Shown here in pieces: positions 7,599 to 15,063 of a stretch of 19,665 nucleotides of DNA. How positions within the stretch are numbered: the stretch's first letter is position 1; each line of letters starts with the position of its first letter. The notes beneath the pieces were generated by a model. That model worked only from the letters and a program-made list of their open reading frames with translations, did no database searches and had not been told where the DNA came from. Position numbers and translations under genes: made by a program. The DNA is from Bacteroidales bacterium UBA6340 (lineage in GTDB: Bacteria > Bacteroidota > Bacteroidia > Bacteroidales > Paludibacteraceae), in NCBI GenBank assembly GCA_002440265.1, contig DJSG01000013.1:40017-59681 (forward strand), read 5' to 3'.

Positions 7599-9197
7599 AT
7601 GAAACACCTTCTTTTAGGCGATGAAGCGATAGCGCAAGGTGCTATCGACGCAGGCTTGAGCGGTGTCTATGCCTACCCGGGCACACCGTCAACGGAAATC
7701 ACGGAGTACATTCAACTGCACGAGGCGAAAGCCGCACACCCCTCTATCTTCTGCCGTTGGGCATCCAACGAGAAGACCGCTATGGAGGGCGCACTCGGTA
7801 TGTCCTATATGGGCAAACGCGCACTCGTATGTATGAAGCACGTGGGTATGAACGTCTGTGCAGACGCATTCATGAACGCTGCTATCACCGGCGTGAACGG
7901 CGGCTTGGTAGTGGTGGCTGCCGACGACCCCTCTATGCACTCCTCGCAAAACGAGCAGGACAGCCGTTTCTATGCCAAGTTTGCCATGATACCATGTTTC
8001 GAGCCCACCAACCAACAGGAGGCATACGAGATGACCAAAGAGGCGTTCCGCCTTTCTGAGGAACTGCGCACACCCATCCTTTTGCGCGTAACAACCCGCA
8101 TGGCTCACTCGCGTGCCGTTGTCGAGACCGCTGACAACACACCTGTGCAGAACCAGATGTCTCTCCCCGAGAACGTACAGCACTTTATCCTGCTGCCGGC
8201 ATTTGCCAAGAAGAACTACGCCGAACTCGTAGCCGCACAACCCACATTCGTGCACAAGAGCGAGACTTCGCCCTTCAATTCCTATGTCAAAGGCACGCAC
8301 CCCGAGCGCGGTATCATCACCACGGGTATTGCCTACAACTACCTCATGGAGAACTACCAACCTGCTATGGGCTGCTCTATCCTCAAGGTCGCTCAGTACC
8401 CGCTGCCCGTTGCCCTCATCAACCAAATGGTGGCTGACGGTGCCAAGGAAATCCTCGTCATCGAAGAGGGGCAACCCGTCGTTGAGGAACTCATCCACGG
8501 ACTCGTGCCTTCCACTGTCGCAGTCAAAGGACGCCTCACGGGCGACCTGCCGCGTATGGGCGAACTCACACCCGACAGCGTACGCCTTGCCATCGGTCTC
8601 GATGCACTGCCTACCCGCGAAGCGGACAATCTCGTTGTCAACCGTCCGCCCGCACTGTGCCAAGGTTGTGGACACCGTGATGTATATGCTGCCCTCAACG
8701 AGGTCGCACGCGAATACCCGCAACCCCGTATCTTCGGCGACATCGGTTGCTACACGCTGGGTGCCCTCTCGCCCTTCCACGCTATCCACGCGTGTGTCGA
8801 GATGGGAGCCTCTATCACTATGGCGAAAGGCGCTGCCGATGCAGGGCAACACCCCGCCATTGCCGTTATCGGTGACTCTACGTTCACCCACTCGGGTATG
8901 ACCGGACTCTTGGACTGCGTCAACAGCAACGCCAATGTAGTGGTACTTATCTCCGACAACCTCACCACGGGTATGACGGGCGGACAAGACTCTGCCGGTA
9001 CGGGTCGCCTCGAACAGATATGCTATGGTGTCGGTGTGGACAAAGACCATGTGCGCGTAGTAGTTCCCCTGCCCAAGAATATGGACGAGATTAAGAATGT
9101 GCTCCGCGAAGAAATCGACTACCCGGGTACTTCCGTAGTCATCGCACGCCGCGAGTGCATCCAAACGCTCAAACGCCACTTGAAAGCAAAAAAGTAA
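7599..9197 (+). CDS. iorA: Indolepyruvate ferredoxin oxidoreductase, alpha subunit
   Basis: A 532-residue thiamine-diphosphate-dependent subunit. IorAB oxidatively decarboxylates aryl-pyruvates such as indolepyruvate to aryl-acetyl-CoA, reducing ferredoxin, and can also run in the direction of amino-acid synthesis. The N-terminal pyrimidine-binding half has YPGTPSTEITEY (about 26-37) and the SQNEQDSRFYAKFA loop. The C-terminal half has CQGCGHR starting at Cys354 and the thiamine-diphosphate motif GDSTFTHSG starting at Gly425, with a conserved Asn further on. The classical archaeal form ends in a two-cluster ferredoxin domain; this one stops before it, so electrons must leave by another route or partner. 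The stop codon is the left copy of the target duplication of the inserted element that follows. Confidence 0.93.
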   Translation: MKHLLLGDEAIAQGAIDAGLSGVYAYPGTPSTEITEYIQLHEAKAAHPSIFCRWASNEKTAMEGALGMSYMGKRALVCMKHVGMNVCADAFMNAAITGVNGGLVVVAADDPSMHSSQNEQDSRFYAKFAMIPCFEPTNQQEAYEMTKEAFRLSEELRTPILLRVTTRMAHSRAVVETADNTPVQNQMSLPENVQHFILLPAFAKKNYAELVAAQPTFVHKSETSPFNSYVKGTHPERGIITTGIAYNYLMENYQPAMGCSILKVAQYPLPVALINQMVADGAKEILVIEEGQPVVEELIHGLVPSTVAVKGRLTGDLPRMGELTPDSVRLAIGLDALPTREADNLVVNRPPALCQGCGHRDVYAALNEVAREYPQPRIFGDIGCYTLGALSPFHAIHACVEMGASITMAKGAADAGQHPAIAVIGDSTFTHSGMTGLLDCVNSNANVVVLISDNLTTGMTGGQDSAGTGRLEQICYGVGVDKDHVRVVVPLPKNMDEIKNVLREEIDYPGTSVVIARRECIQTLKRHLKAKK

Positions 9198-9404
9198 AGG
9201 GGACTTCTATAAATTACCTTGCTAAGTATTTTGAGTGATATTTTGAGCAGATTGTGGCGCGGAAGGAGGGCGCAATGCGGGCATTGTAACCGACTGACAA
9301 ACCACAAGATGCCAAAATAGCGACAAAATACAGCAATAGAGGTCTTAATGTACACATTAAATAAATTATTTACAAAGGGAATGGGGAATTTATAGAAGTC
9401 CCCT
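9198..9404. mobile_element. MITE-like element with 18-bp terminal inverted repeats
   Basis: A 207-bp element bounded by perfect 18-bp inverted repeats: AGGGGACTTCTATAAATT at 9198-9215 and its reverse complement at 9387-9404. It is flanked on both sides by the trinucleotide TAA (9195-9197 and 9405-9407), which reads as a 3-bp target duplication. Three-base TNA duplications are known for the IS1031-type branch of the IS5 family, so that group is a plausible source of the transposase. The interior has no credible coding region, so it would have to be moved in trans. Removing the element and one TAA leaves iorA and iorB only 21 bases apart. Confidence 0.75.
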
Positions 9405-9428
9405 TAACCCTTAAATCAAAGAAACAAC

Positions 9429-10010
9429 ATGAAAAAAGATATTATTTTAGCAGGTGTCGGAGGACAAGGTATCCTCTCTATTGCTACAGTCATTGGTGAA
9501 GCCGCTTTGGCAGAAGGCTTGTATCTCAAGCAAGCCGAGGTACACGGCATGAGTCAGCGTGGCGGCGACGTGCAGTCCAATCTCCGTCTCTCGTCCGAAC
9601 CTATCCACTCGGACCTCATTCCCGTTGGCGGAGCCGACCTTATCATCTCCTTGGAGCCTATGGAGGCATTGCGCTACGTGCAGTATCTCAAGCCCGAGGG
9701 CTGGATTGTTACATCGTCTGTGCCTTTCGTCAATATCCCCAACTATCCCGAGTTGGCAGAGGTTATCCGCCACATCGAAGCCCACAAGAACCACGTTCTT
9801 TTGGACGTAGAAGCCCTTGCCAAAGAGGCAGGCGCACCCTCGCAGGCGGCTAACATGGTGCTTCTCGGAGCAGCCATTCCTATGTTGGGTATCGACCACG
9901 ACAAGATGATTGCCGGTGTGCAGCGTGTCTTCGCCCGCAAAGGCGATGCCATCGTCCAAAGCAACGTCTCCGCCGTCGAAGCCGGCTACCGCAACTCAAA
10001 ACACAACTAA
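9429..10010 (+). CDS. iorB: Indolepyruvate ferredoxin oxidoreductase, beta subunit
   Basis: A 193-residue subunit of the pyruvate/ketoisovalerate oxidoreductase gamma-domain family. The glycine-rich GVGGQGI loop sits at residues 9-15, followed by the family motif EVHGMSQRGGDVQSNLR (about 38-54) and ADLIISLEPMEALRY. It partners IorA in the heterodimer. The insertion between iorA and iorB now places its start 231 bases after the iorA stop. I see no good TANNTTTG promoter in the insertion, so co-transcription through the element is likely but may be reduced. A hairpin after the stop probably ends transcription. Confidence 0.93.
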   Translation: MKKDIILAGVGGQGILSIATVIGEAALAEGLYLKQAEVHGMSQRGGDVQSNLRLSSEPIHSDLIPVGGADLIISLEPMEALRYVQYLKPEGWIVTSSVPFVNIPNYPELAEVIRHIEAHKNHVLLDVEALAKEAGAPSQAANMVLLGAAIPMLGIDHDKMIAGVQRVFARKGDAIVQSNVSAVEAGYRNSKHN

Positions 10011-10047
10011 CCCGCAACCCCTACGCGACATTCGCGTATATGACCAA

Positions 10048-10081
10048 AACAGGAAGTGCACCGCACAATGCACTTCCTGTT
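10048..10081 (+). terminator. Terminator hairpin after iorB
   Basis: A perfect 13-bp stem, AACAGGAAGTGCA (10048-10060) paired with TGCACTTCCTGTT (10069-10081), closes an 8-base loop. The following bases are only moderately U-rich (TCTGTCTT), so it may be an imperfect intrinsic terminator or an mRNA-end stabilising hairpin. Confidence 0.7.
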
Positions 10082-10162
10082 CTGTCTTGACACACTTCCC
10101 GTTTGGGTTCATAACCGCCCCGTCGTTCCATAATTATAAATACATGTAAAACAAACCATTTC

Positions 10163-10195
10163 CCGAGAGAACTTCGAGAGAACACCGAGTAAATC
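10163..10195. repeat. Three 11-bp direct-repeat units upstream of pheS
   Basis: CCGAGAGAACT, TCGAGAGAACA and CCGAGTAAATC follow one another with an 11-base period. The first two share nine consecutive bases; the third is degenerate. The period matches the arrays at 5873 and 16029, but the unit sequence differs. The array lies about 105 bases before the pheS -33 box. Confidence 0.45.
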
Positions 10196-10298
10196 ACGGC
10201 ATATTACACACTGAAAAATCACGGTTATTAAAATACATCAACATCTTCTCATAAGCCTGTCATGTCGCTTGCCTGTCATTGGAAAAATCCACCATCTG

Positions 10299-10329
10299 TT
10301 GTACATCTCGCCAATTTATTGTAACTTTG
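10299..10329 (+). promoter_or_regulatory. pheS promoter
   Basis: TTG at 10299-10301, a 20-base spacer, then TAACTTTG at 10322-10329, a perfect -7 match. The leader to the ATG at 10352 would be about 16 bases, too short for an attenuator or T-box. Confidence 0.78.
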
Positions 10330-10351
10330 CACCCCAAAATCTGTGTATAAG

Positions 10352-11395
10352 ATGAAAGAGCGTATTCAATCCCTGTTGCAGCAGGTGCAAAACATGCAGG
10401 CGAATAGTGCTGAAGAACTGGAAGCACTGCGTATCAAATATATCTCCAAAAAAGGCGAGATTACGGAATTATTTAACGAGTTCCGTACCGTCCCCAAGGA
10501 AGAAAAAGCCTCTATCGGTCAGCCCCTCAACCAGTTACGCCAATTGGCTGAAGCGCGTATCAACGAACTGCGCGAGCAACTCGAGGCGCATAGCACACAA
10601 CGCGACGGGCAAAACGCGCTTGACCTCACACGCACTCCGGACCCCATTGAGTTAGGTACGCGCCACCCGCTCTCCTTGGTGCGCGAACAGATAATTGACA
10701 TCTTCTCCCGCGTCGGATTCACCGTTGCCGAAGGACCCGAAGTCGAGGACGACAAGCATGTCTTCTCTCTGCTCAACTTCGCACCGGAGCACCCCGCACG
10801 GGATATGCAGGACACGTTCTTCATCGAAAAACAACCGGGCGTACAGACACCGCAGGACATCCTGCTTCGCACGCACACTTCCAGTGTCCAGACCAGAGTG
10901 ATGCTCAGCCAACAACCGCCCATTCGCGTTCTTTGCCCTGGACGTGTCTACCGCAACGAGGCTATCTCCGCGCGCGCGCACTGCTTCTTCCACCAGGTCG
11001 AAGGGCTCTATGTGGATAAAAATGTCAGTTTCGCCGACTTGCGAGAGGTCCTGCTCTATTTTGCCAAAGAGATGTTCGGACCCGACACGCAGATCCGCCT
11101 GAGACCATCCTATTTCCCGTTCACCGAACCATCGGCGGAAATGGATATCTCCTGCGACCTCTGCGGTGGAAAAGGCTGCTCTTTCTGCAAAGGTACAGGA
11201 TGGGTGGAAATACTGGGATGCGGTATGGTGGACCCCAATGTGCTCGAAGCCTGCGGCATCGACTCCAAAATCTACTCGGGATATGCTTTCGGACTCGGCG
11301 TGGAGCGTATCACCAACCTCAAGTATCGCGTCAAAGACTTGCGGCTCTTCTCCGAAAACGATGTGCGCTTCCTGCGCCAGTTCGAGAGTTGCTAA
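10352..11395 (+). CDS. pheS: Phenylalanyl-tRNA synthetase alpha subunit
   Basis: A 347-residue catalytic subunit of the alpha2-beta2 class II enzyme that charges tRNA-Phe. The N-terminal coiled-coil arm covers about 1-85. Class II motif 2 is seen as RVLCPGRVYRNEAISARAH, followed by HQVEGLYVD. The phenylalanine-pocket segment FPFTEPSAEMD is followed by the Cys-rich turn CDLCGGKGCSFCKGTGW, which could bind zinc and is common in bacterial PheS. Motif 3 is GYAFGLGVERI. I use the ATG at 10352; an in-frame GTG nine bases earlier is less likely because MKERIQ is a typical beginning. pheT is not next to it but 5.5 kb away on the other strand. Confidence 0.96.
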   Translation: MKERIQSLLQQVQNMQANSAEELEALRIKYISKKGEITELFNEFRTVPKEEKASIGQPLNQLRQLAEARINELREQLEAHSTQRDGQNALDLTRTPDPIELGTRHPLSLVREQIIDIFSRVGFTVAEGPEVEDDKHVFSLLNFAPEHPARDMQDTFFIEKQPGVQTPQDILLRTHTSSVQTRVMLSQQPPIRVLCPGRVYRNEAISARAHCFFHQVEGLYVDKNVSFADLREVLLYFAKEMFGPDTQIRLRPSYFPFTEPSAEMDISCDLCGGKGCSFCKGTGWVEILGCGMVDPNVLEACGIDSKIYSGYAFGLGVERITNLKYRVKDLRLFSENDVRFLRQFESC

Positions 11396-11427
11396 CCCTC
11401 ATCAAGAGGACTGTCTCGGGAAAATAC

Positions 11428-11946
11428 CTATATATTCTGCCTTTGCCAGACGATGGCATCTCCCTCTATTGTCCATGCTTTAAGCACGGAAGAGGGAGCA
11501 AACCCTAGGTCTTGATACACGGACATACTGGGGATATTGTGAGTGCCTACAATGGCATAAACCATTCTTAGGTGCAGAAAATCAAACACATAGTGCAACA
11601 ATTGGCGGACTGCTTCATGCCCTACCCCACGCCCGCGGGCATCCGGAGCGACATACAAACCGATAGCCGCTTTACCGTTGCGGGCATCAAAATCAAACAA
11701 ATCAATGCAACCAAGCGTCGTAGAGGCTTGTGATTGCACACCGTCCATAGAAGGATTGTCCTCACAAATCATTAGACGCAACTGACCATCCTTGTATATA
11801 TCGCCCGTAGTGGACTCGATATACGCACGCAAGTCCTGATGGGACAGCGGGTTATGCGTATCCGAATCCGCCCAAGCGGACGAATCATTCTCCCATTGAT
11901 ACAGGAACGGGAGGTCGGATGGCTCCAATTTGCGCAAATGAATCAT
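11428..11946 (-). CDS. GNAT family N-acetyltransferase
   Basis: A 172-residue acetyltransferase of the RimJ/SpeG-like GNAT group. The N-terminus HLRKLEPSDLPFLYQWEND is the usual first strand and helix. The acetyl-CoA loop is IGLYVAPDARGRGVGHEA (RGRGVG, about residues 105-110). The end has VGTHNIPSMSVYQDLGF, the typical Asn and Tyr region. The substrate is unknown; it could be a protein N-terminus, a polyamine or a small molecule. It is the last gene of the minus-strand recR operon, starting 56 bases after the phosphatase gene, and converges on pheS with a 32-base gap and no obvious terminator between. Confidence 0.85.
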   Translation of the reverse strand: MIHLRKLEPSDLPFLYQWENDSSAWADSDTHNPLSHQDLRAYIESTTGDIYKDGQLRLMICEDNPSMDGVQSQASTTLGCIDLFDFDARNGKAAIGLYVAPDARGRGVGHEAVRQLLHYVFDFLHLRMVYAIVGTHNIPSMSVYQDLGFAPSSVLKAWTIEGDAIVWQRQNI

Positions 11947-12002
11947 ACTATTACCTTACAACATATAACCAACCTATAACTATCCACCAACAATATCCCT
12001 TG

Positions 12003-12422
12003 CTATTTGAACAGCCCGAACAAGCCGCCTTTCTGCTTTTTCTGCGGCTCCGAGGTGCCGCCGGACGCGGGTTTGAACGGACTCCCGCTGTGAATCATCT
12101 GATAAATAATGCCCCAATCGGGTATGCCGCCCAAGTTGCGGTCGTCTATAAAAAGGTCGGCCTCCAACTTGCGGGCACGCACAATCTCCGAGGTCTCCTC
12201 AGGAAAATTGCTATTGACGGCATAGAACTCCAATCCGCGGGCGGCACAATAGTCCACCGCCTCCTGCAGCAGATGCCCCTCGCGGCAACTCCACAATATG
12301 AGTTGGTGGTGGTCTTCCTGCTGCAATTTCTTCAGCGTCTCAATGGCAAACGGTATAGGTTTCCCGATATTCGGGTATTCGTGAGTGACGATTGTCCCGT
12401 CAAAATCTACGGCTATAGTCAT
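12003..12422 (-). CDS. HAD-superfamily phosphatase-like protein
   Basis: A 139-residue HAD-like hydrolase. Motif I is AVDFDGT with nucleophile Asp6 and acid/base Asp8. Motif II is LILWSC around Ser45. A candidate motif III Lys85 precedes motif IV FIDDRNLGG with Asp93 and Asp94. All key residues are present and there is no large cap domain. It resembles the small Bacteroides BT0820-like HAD proteins, whose physiological substrate is unsettled. The tail (about 117-139) is a low-complexity, Gly/Lys-rich extension ending KGGLFGLFK. It sits in the recR operon; repeated TACGAT motifs fill the 35 bases upstream of its start. Confidence 0.82.
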   Translation of the reverse strand: MTIAVDFDGTIVTHEYPNIGKPIPFAIETLKKLQQEDHHQLILWSCREGHLLQEAVDYCAARGLEFYAVNSNFPEETSEIVRARKLEADLFIDDRNLGGIPDWGIIYQMIHSGSPFKPASGGTSEPQKKQKGGLFGLFK

Positions 12423-12425
12423 AAG

Positions 12426-12457
12426 ATGTACGATTTACGAATGTACGATGTACGATT
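12426..12457. repeat. Short TGTACGAT/TTACGA repeats between two genes
   Basis: Within about 32 bases the motif TGTACGAT occurs three times in intact or near-intact form (TGTACGATT, TGTACGATG, TGTACGATT) with one TTACGA between. A further ATGTACGATTATTA lies at 16084. Short arrays of this type occur in intergenic DNA of other Bacteroidales, as far as I recall. No function is evident. Confidence 0.5.
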
Positions 12458-12925
12458 TTAGTAAGTTTCCGCATTGTTGTCTTTGGGCTGCAACTCCAAT
12501 TCCATCTTGCGCACGGTCGGTTTGGTGAATATCCAACCGATGGCAGCCACGGCGGTTATCCACAGCATCGACTGGTAGCAACCCATCAGATAAAACGCCG
12601 CTATGCCGAACACCATACTATTGCTAACCAGCAAGATACGTGTCGTAGCCATCTGCTTGTAGCCCTGCCATTTCTCGTTGTTGTCGTCCGCCAGCGTACT
12701 CAAAAACTGGCATTTGCGTTTGCCCGCATACAGCCCCAGCGGAATAGTGCAGAGCGCGTCAATAATCACCGCGTATTGCAGCACTTTTCCGAGTGTGGAC
12801 ATACGGTCGATGGGTGCCACTATCTCTTTCATTACCAGGAAATAACACAGCGTACCGACCAGCAATGTCAGCACCAATACGCCATAATAGTACCCGTTGA
12901 GCGAGCGAATAATCTTTTCTTTCAT
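12458..12925 (-). CDS. Four-helix integral membrane protein, unknown function
   Basis: A 155-residue protein with four predicted membrane helices arranged in two pairs: about 13-33 (VLVLTLLVGTLCYFLV), 46-66 (VLQYAVIIDALCTIPLGLY), 95-113 (ILLVSNSMVFGIAAFYL) and 117-135 (MLWITAVAAIGWIF). A charged loop lies in the middle (about 67-92) and a charged tail at the end. No catalytic motif is visible. A gene of this kind commonly follows recR in Bacteroidales, so it is a conserved neighbour, but no function is known to me. It starts 19 bases after the recR stop. Confidence 0.75.
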   Translation of the reverse strand: MKEKIIRSLNGYYYGVLVLTLLVGTLCYFLVMKEIVAPIDRMSTLGKVLQYAVIIDALCTIPLGLYAGKRKCQFLSTLADDNNEKWQGYKQMATTRILLVSNSMVFGIAAFYLMGCYQSMLWITAVAAIGWIFTKPTVRKMELELQPKDNNAETY

Positions 12926-12944
12926 TGTGTTTGCTATTAAGTGG

Positions 12945-13568
12945 TTATGCTTTGAACTCTATCCTGTTGACAATAGACCGCCCGAGGGTTATCTCGTCCG
13001 TGTACTCCAACTCGTTGCCTACCGCCACACCACGTGCTATCTGACTGATACGCAAGCAGTTGTCTCCTGCCACATTCTGCAACCGGCGATAGATATAGAA
13101 GTTGGTCGTATCGCCCTCCATGGTGGTCGGCAGTGCCAAAATCACCTCTTTCACCTCCTCGGGAGCAATGCGCGCCACCAGGCTGTCTATCTCCAAATCC
13201 GACGGACCCACCCCGTCCATAGGCGAAATCACCCCGCCCAACACGTGGTACAAACCGTGATACTGCCCCGTATTTTCAATCGACATCACGTCCTGCACGT
13301 TCTCCACCACGCAAATCGTCTGCCGGTCACGCGAGTGCGACTGGCAAATCGGGCACACTTCCTTGTCGGAAATGGTGTGGCACACGCGGCAATAATGCAC
13401 ATCGTGCTTGAGGGTGGTCAGTGCACCCGCAAACGCCTCCACGTCTTTGTCGGGCTGCCGCAGCAGGTGAAGCACTAACCGCAACGCCGTCTTGCGCCCC
13501 ACTCCGGGCAGCGAAGCAAACTGGTTCACCGCGTTGCCGAGCAGTATAGATGGGTAGTTGCTGTCCAT
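12945..13568 (-). CDS. recR: Recombination mediator RecR
   Basis: A 207-residue RecR, which works with RecO (and RecF) to load RecA on single-stranded DNA gaps. The helix-hairpin-helix segment LPGVGRKTALRLVLHLL lies at about 20-36. The four-Cys zinc finger has Cys60, Cys63, Cys72 and Cys75. The Toprim domain starts at about residue 85 (CVVENVQDVMSIENT), and the C-terminus ends RSIVNRIEF as usual. The start is the ATG overlapping the stop of the RelA/SpoT gene (TAATG), so translation is coupled to it. A GTG-like extension upstream would overlap that gene further and is not needed. Confidence 0.96.
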   Translation of the reverse strand: MDSNYPSILLGNAVNQFASLPGVGRKTALRLVLHLLRQPDKDVEAFAGALTTLKHDVHYCRVCHTISDKEVCPICQSHSRDRQTICVVENVQDVMSIENTGQYHGLYHVLGGVISPMDGVGPSDLEIDSLVARIAPEEVKEVILALPTTMEGDTTNFYIYRRLQNVAGDNCLRISQIARGVAVGNELEYTDEITLGRSIVNRIEFKA

Positions 13569-15010
13569 TATTTCTCCTTTTTCGCCCACCTCGCAGGGAT
13601 AATACGGTACGGATACCGCTCACGCATGTGTTCCGCATTCGGGCAGTCGCAACGGTGGATACGTATGCCTTTAGTGATGCTCACAAAGCCGAATATCGGG
13701 TCGCAAGGCACAGGGTTACAGCACTTTGCAAGGTTATAGTCCACGTTCTTCACATTCACGTCCACCTCCAGTGCCAATGCCTCCTGCGGCGTAGGCTGAT
13801 AGGTCGGTGCCGTGTGTGGCACAGCCTCGTGAGGCGCGTCAAGATTCTGGTATATGTCCTTGATTCTCAGCACATCTTCCTTGCCGAGCGCAATGGACTG
13901 GTACAGGTCGCTCACCGCCTTGTACCCTAATTTCACCGCCAATCGCGACACACGTACCTCGTCGTATTCTACTTTCCAGTTCTTGAAACGCCGCTCCAAT
14001 GTCTCGCGTCCCTCGGCGGCGTTGCGGTACTCCACCTCCTTCAGCGACTGCCGAATCTTGTTCTTCGCGCGGGTCGAGACCACCACATTCAGCCAGTCAG
14101 CCGACGGGTGTTGGTTGGGCGAGGTCAGTATCTCCACTTGGTCGCCGTTCTGCAACTGCTGACGGATGCTTACATTCTGATTGCGAATACGTCCGCCAAC
14201 GCAGTGGCACCCCACCTCGCTATGCACCGAAAACGCAAAATCCAGCACCGTCGCCCCCGCAGGCAGCCTTTTCAGGTCGCCCGTCGGCGTGAACACGTAC
14301 ACGCTCTGCCTGTCGGTATTCAGCCTGTGTCCGTCCACGCCCTTGTACGCCCAATGCGCAGCCACGCCTTTCTCCGCCACTTCGTCCATACGGCGCGTGC
14401 GTATCTGCACCTCCACCCACTTGTCTTCGGGACCGAGCACCGTCGTATGCAGGCTCTCGTAACCGTTCTCTTTGGGCACGCTCAGCCAGTCGCGGAGCCG
14501 CTTCGGATTGGGTTTGTACATATCCGTGATGAGCGAATACACCTGCCAGCAGTCCTGTTTCTCGCGCTCCAACGGCGAGTCCAAGATAATACGGATGGCG
14601 AACAGGTCGTATATCCTGTCCACATCGCAGTGTTGCACCTGCATCTTGTGATAGATGCTGTGTATGGATTTCGGGCGACCCTTGATGGTGCAGACAAAGC
14701 CTTCCTCCTTCAGTTTCTTCTCCAGCGGCGCAATAAACGCGGCAATATACGCATCGCGCTGGGCTTTCTTCTCGTTCAGCGCATGCGCTATATATTTATA
14801 GGTATCGTAATCGGTGAACTTCAGCGCGAGGTCTTCCATCTCGGTCTTTATCGCATACAAGCCCAACCGGTGCGCCAACGGCGCATGCAGCGCATTCGTC
14901 TCGCGCGCCACGTGCCGACGGCGGTCCGAATCGCCCTCCTTGTCCAACTGACGGAGCAACTCCAGCCGCTCCGACAGTATCTTGTATAGTACCTGATTGC
15001 TATCCTCCAT
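13568..15010 (-). CDS. Short RelA/SpoT (p)ppGpp synthetase without hydrolase or ACT domain
   Basis: A 480-residue RSH protein; typical long forms have about 730-750. It begins in the last helix of the missing HD hydrolase domain (residues 1-60, degenerate SERLELLRQLD, then RETNALHAPLAHRLG). The synthetase domain (about 85-215) is complete: GRPKSIHSIYHKM at 111-123, DLFAIR with Asp135, NGYESLHTT with Tyr184 and His188, and EVQIRT with Glu200. A TGS domain follows (about 237-297), then a helical part and a zinc-finger-like segment (Cys430, Cys431, HRCDC at 452-456). The protein ends right where the ACT domain should begin. The start is the ATG at 15010, because an earlier in-frame TTG lies in the -7 box. 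The gene heads the recR operon. Prediction: it makes but cannot degrade (p)ppGpp. Confidence 0.9.
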   Translation of the reverse strand: MEDSNQVLYKILSERLELLRQLDKEGDSDRRRHVARETNALHAPLAHRLGLYAIKTEMEDLALKFTDYDTYKYIAHALNEKKAQRDAYIAAFIAPLEKKLKEEGFVCTIKGRPKSIHSIYHKMQVQHCDVDRIYDLFAIRIILDSPLEREKQDCWQVYSLITDMYKPNPKRLRDWLSVPKENGYESLHTTVLGPEDKWVEVQIRTRRMDEVAEKGVAAHWAYKGVDGHRLNTDRQSVYVFTPTGDLKRLPAGATVLDFAFSVHSEVGCHCVGGRIRNQNVSIRQQLQNGDQVEILTSPNQHPSADWLNVVVSTRAKNKIRQSLKEVEYRNAAEGRETLERRFKNWKVEYDEVRVSRLAVKLGYKAVSDLYQSIALGKEDVLRIKDIYQNLDAPHEAVPHTAPTYQPTPQEALALEVDVNVKNVDYNLAKCCNPVPCDPIFGFVSITKGIRIHRCDCPNAEHMRERYPYRIIPARWAKKEK

Positions 15011-15031
15011 TCTCGTCCTCTTTTTCGCCTG

Positions 15032-15063
15032 CAAAATTACGAAATTATTTGCATATATCGAAA
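15032..15063 (-). promoter_or_regulatory. Promoter of the RelA/SpoT-recR operon
   Basis: On the minus strand TAATTTTG (15039-15032) is a perfect -7 box. Twenty bases upstream lies TTTC (15063-15060), a weak -33 box. Transcription would start near 15025, about 15 bases before the ATG. It overlaps the promoter of the divergent gene. Confidence 0.65.

Larger units (their letters stand above)
10011..10351. other. iorB-pheS intergenic region (341 bp)
   Basis: No gene is seen. The left part holds the terminator hairpin at 10048-10081. The middle holds short direct repeats: CGAGAGAAC at 10164 and 10175 (11 bases apart), AATCACGG at 10192 and 10217, and GCCTGTCAT at 10255 and 10271. The right part holds the pheS promoter. 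Confidence 0.7.

Noticed and set aside
7689..9179. 496-codon open frame opposite iorA
   Set aside because: It mirrors the iorA coding pattern; its Cys/His-rich composition comes from the reverse complement of common codons and shows no family motif.
9198..9404. Simple intrinsic terminator after iorA
   Set aside because: The arms are perfect over 18 bp but 171 bases apart, and the TAA duplication points to an insertion; a terminator would have a short loop.
14108..14989. 293-codon plus-strand frame opposite the RelA/SpoT gene
   Set aside because: It is a shadow of the well-supported synthetase gene and has no promoter or motifs.
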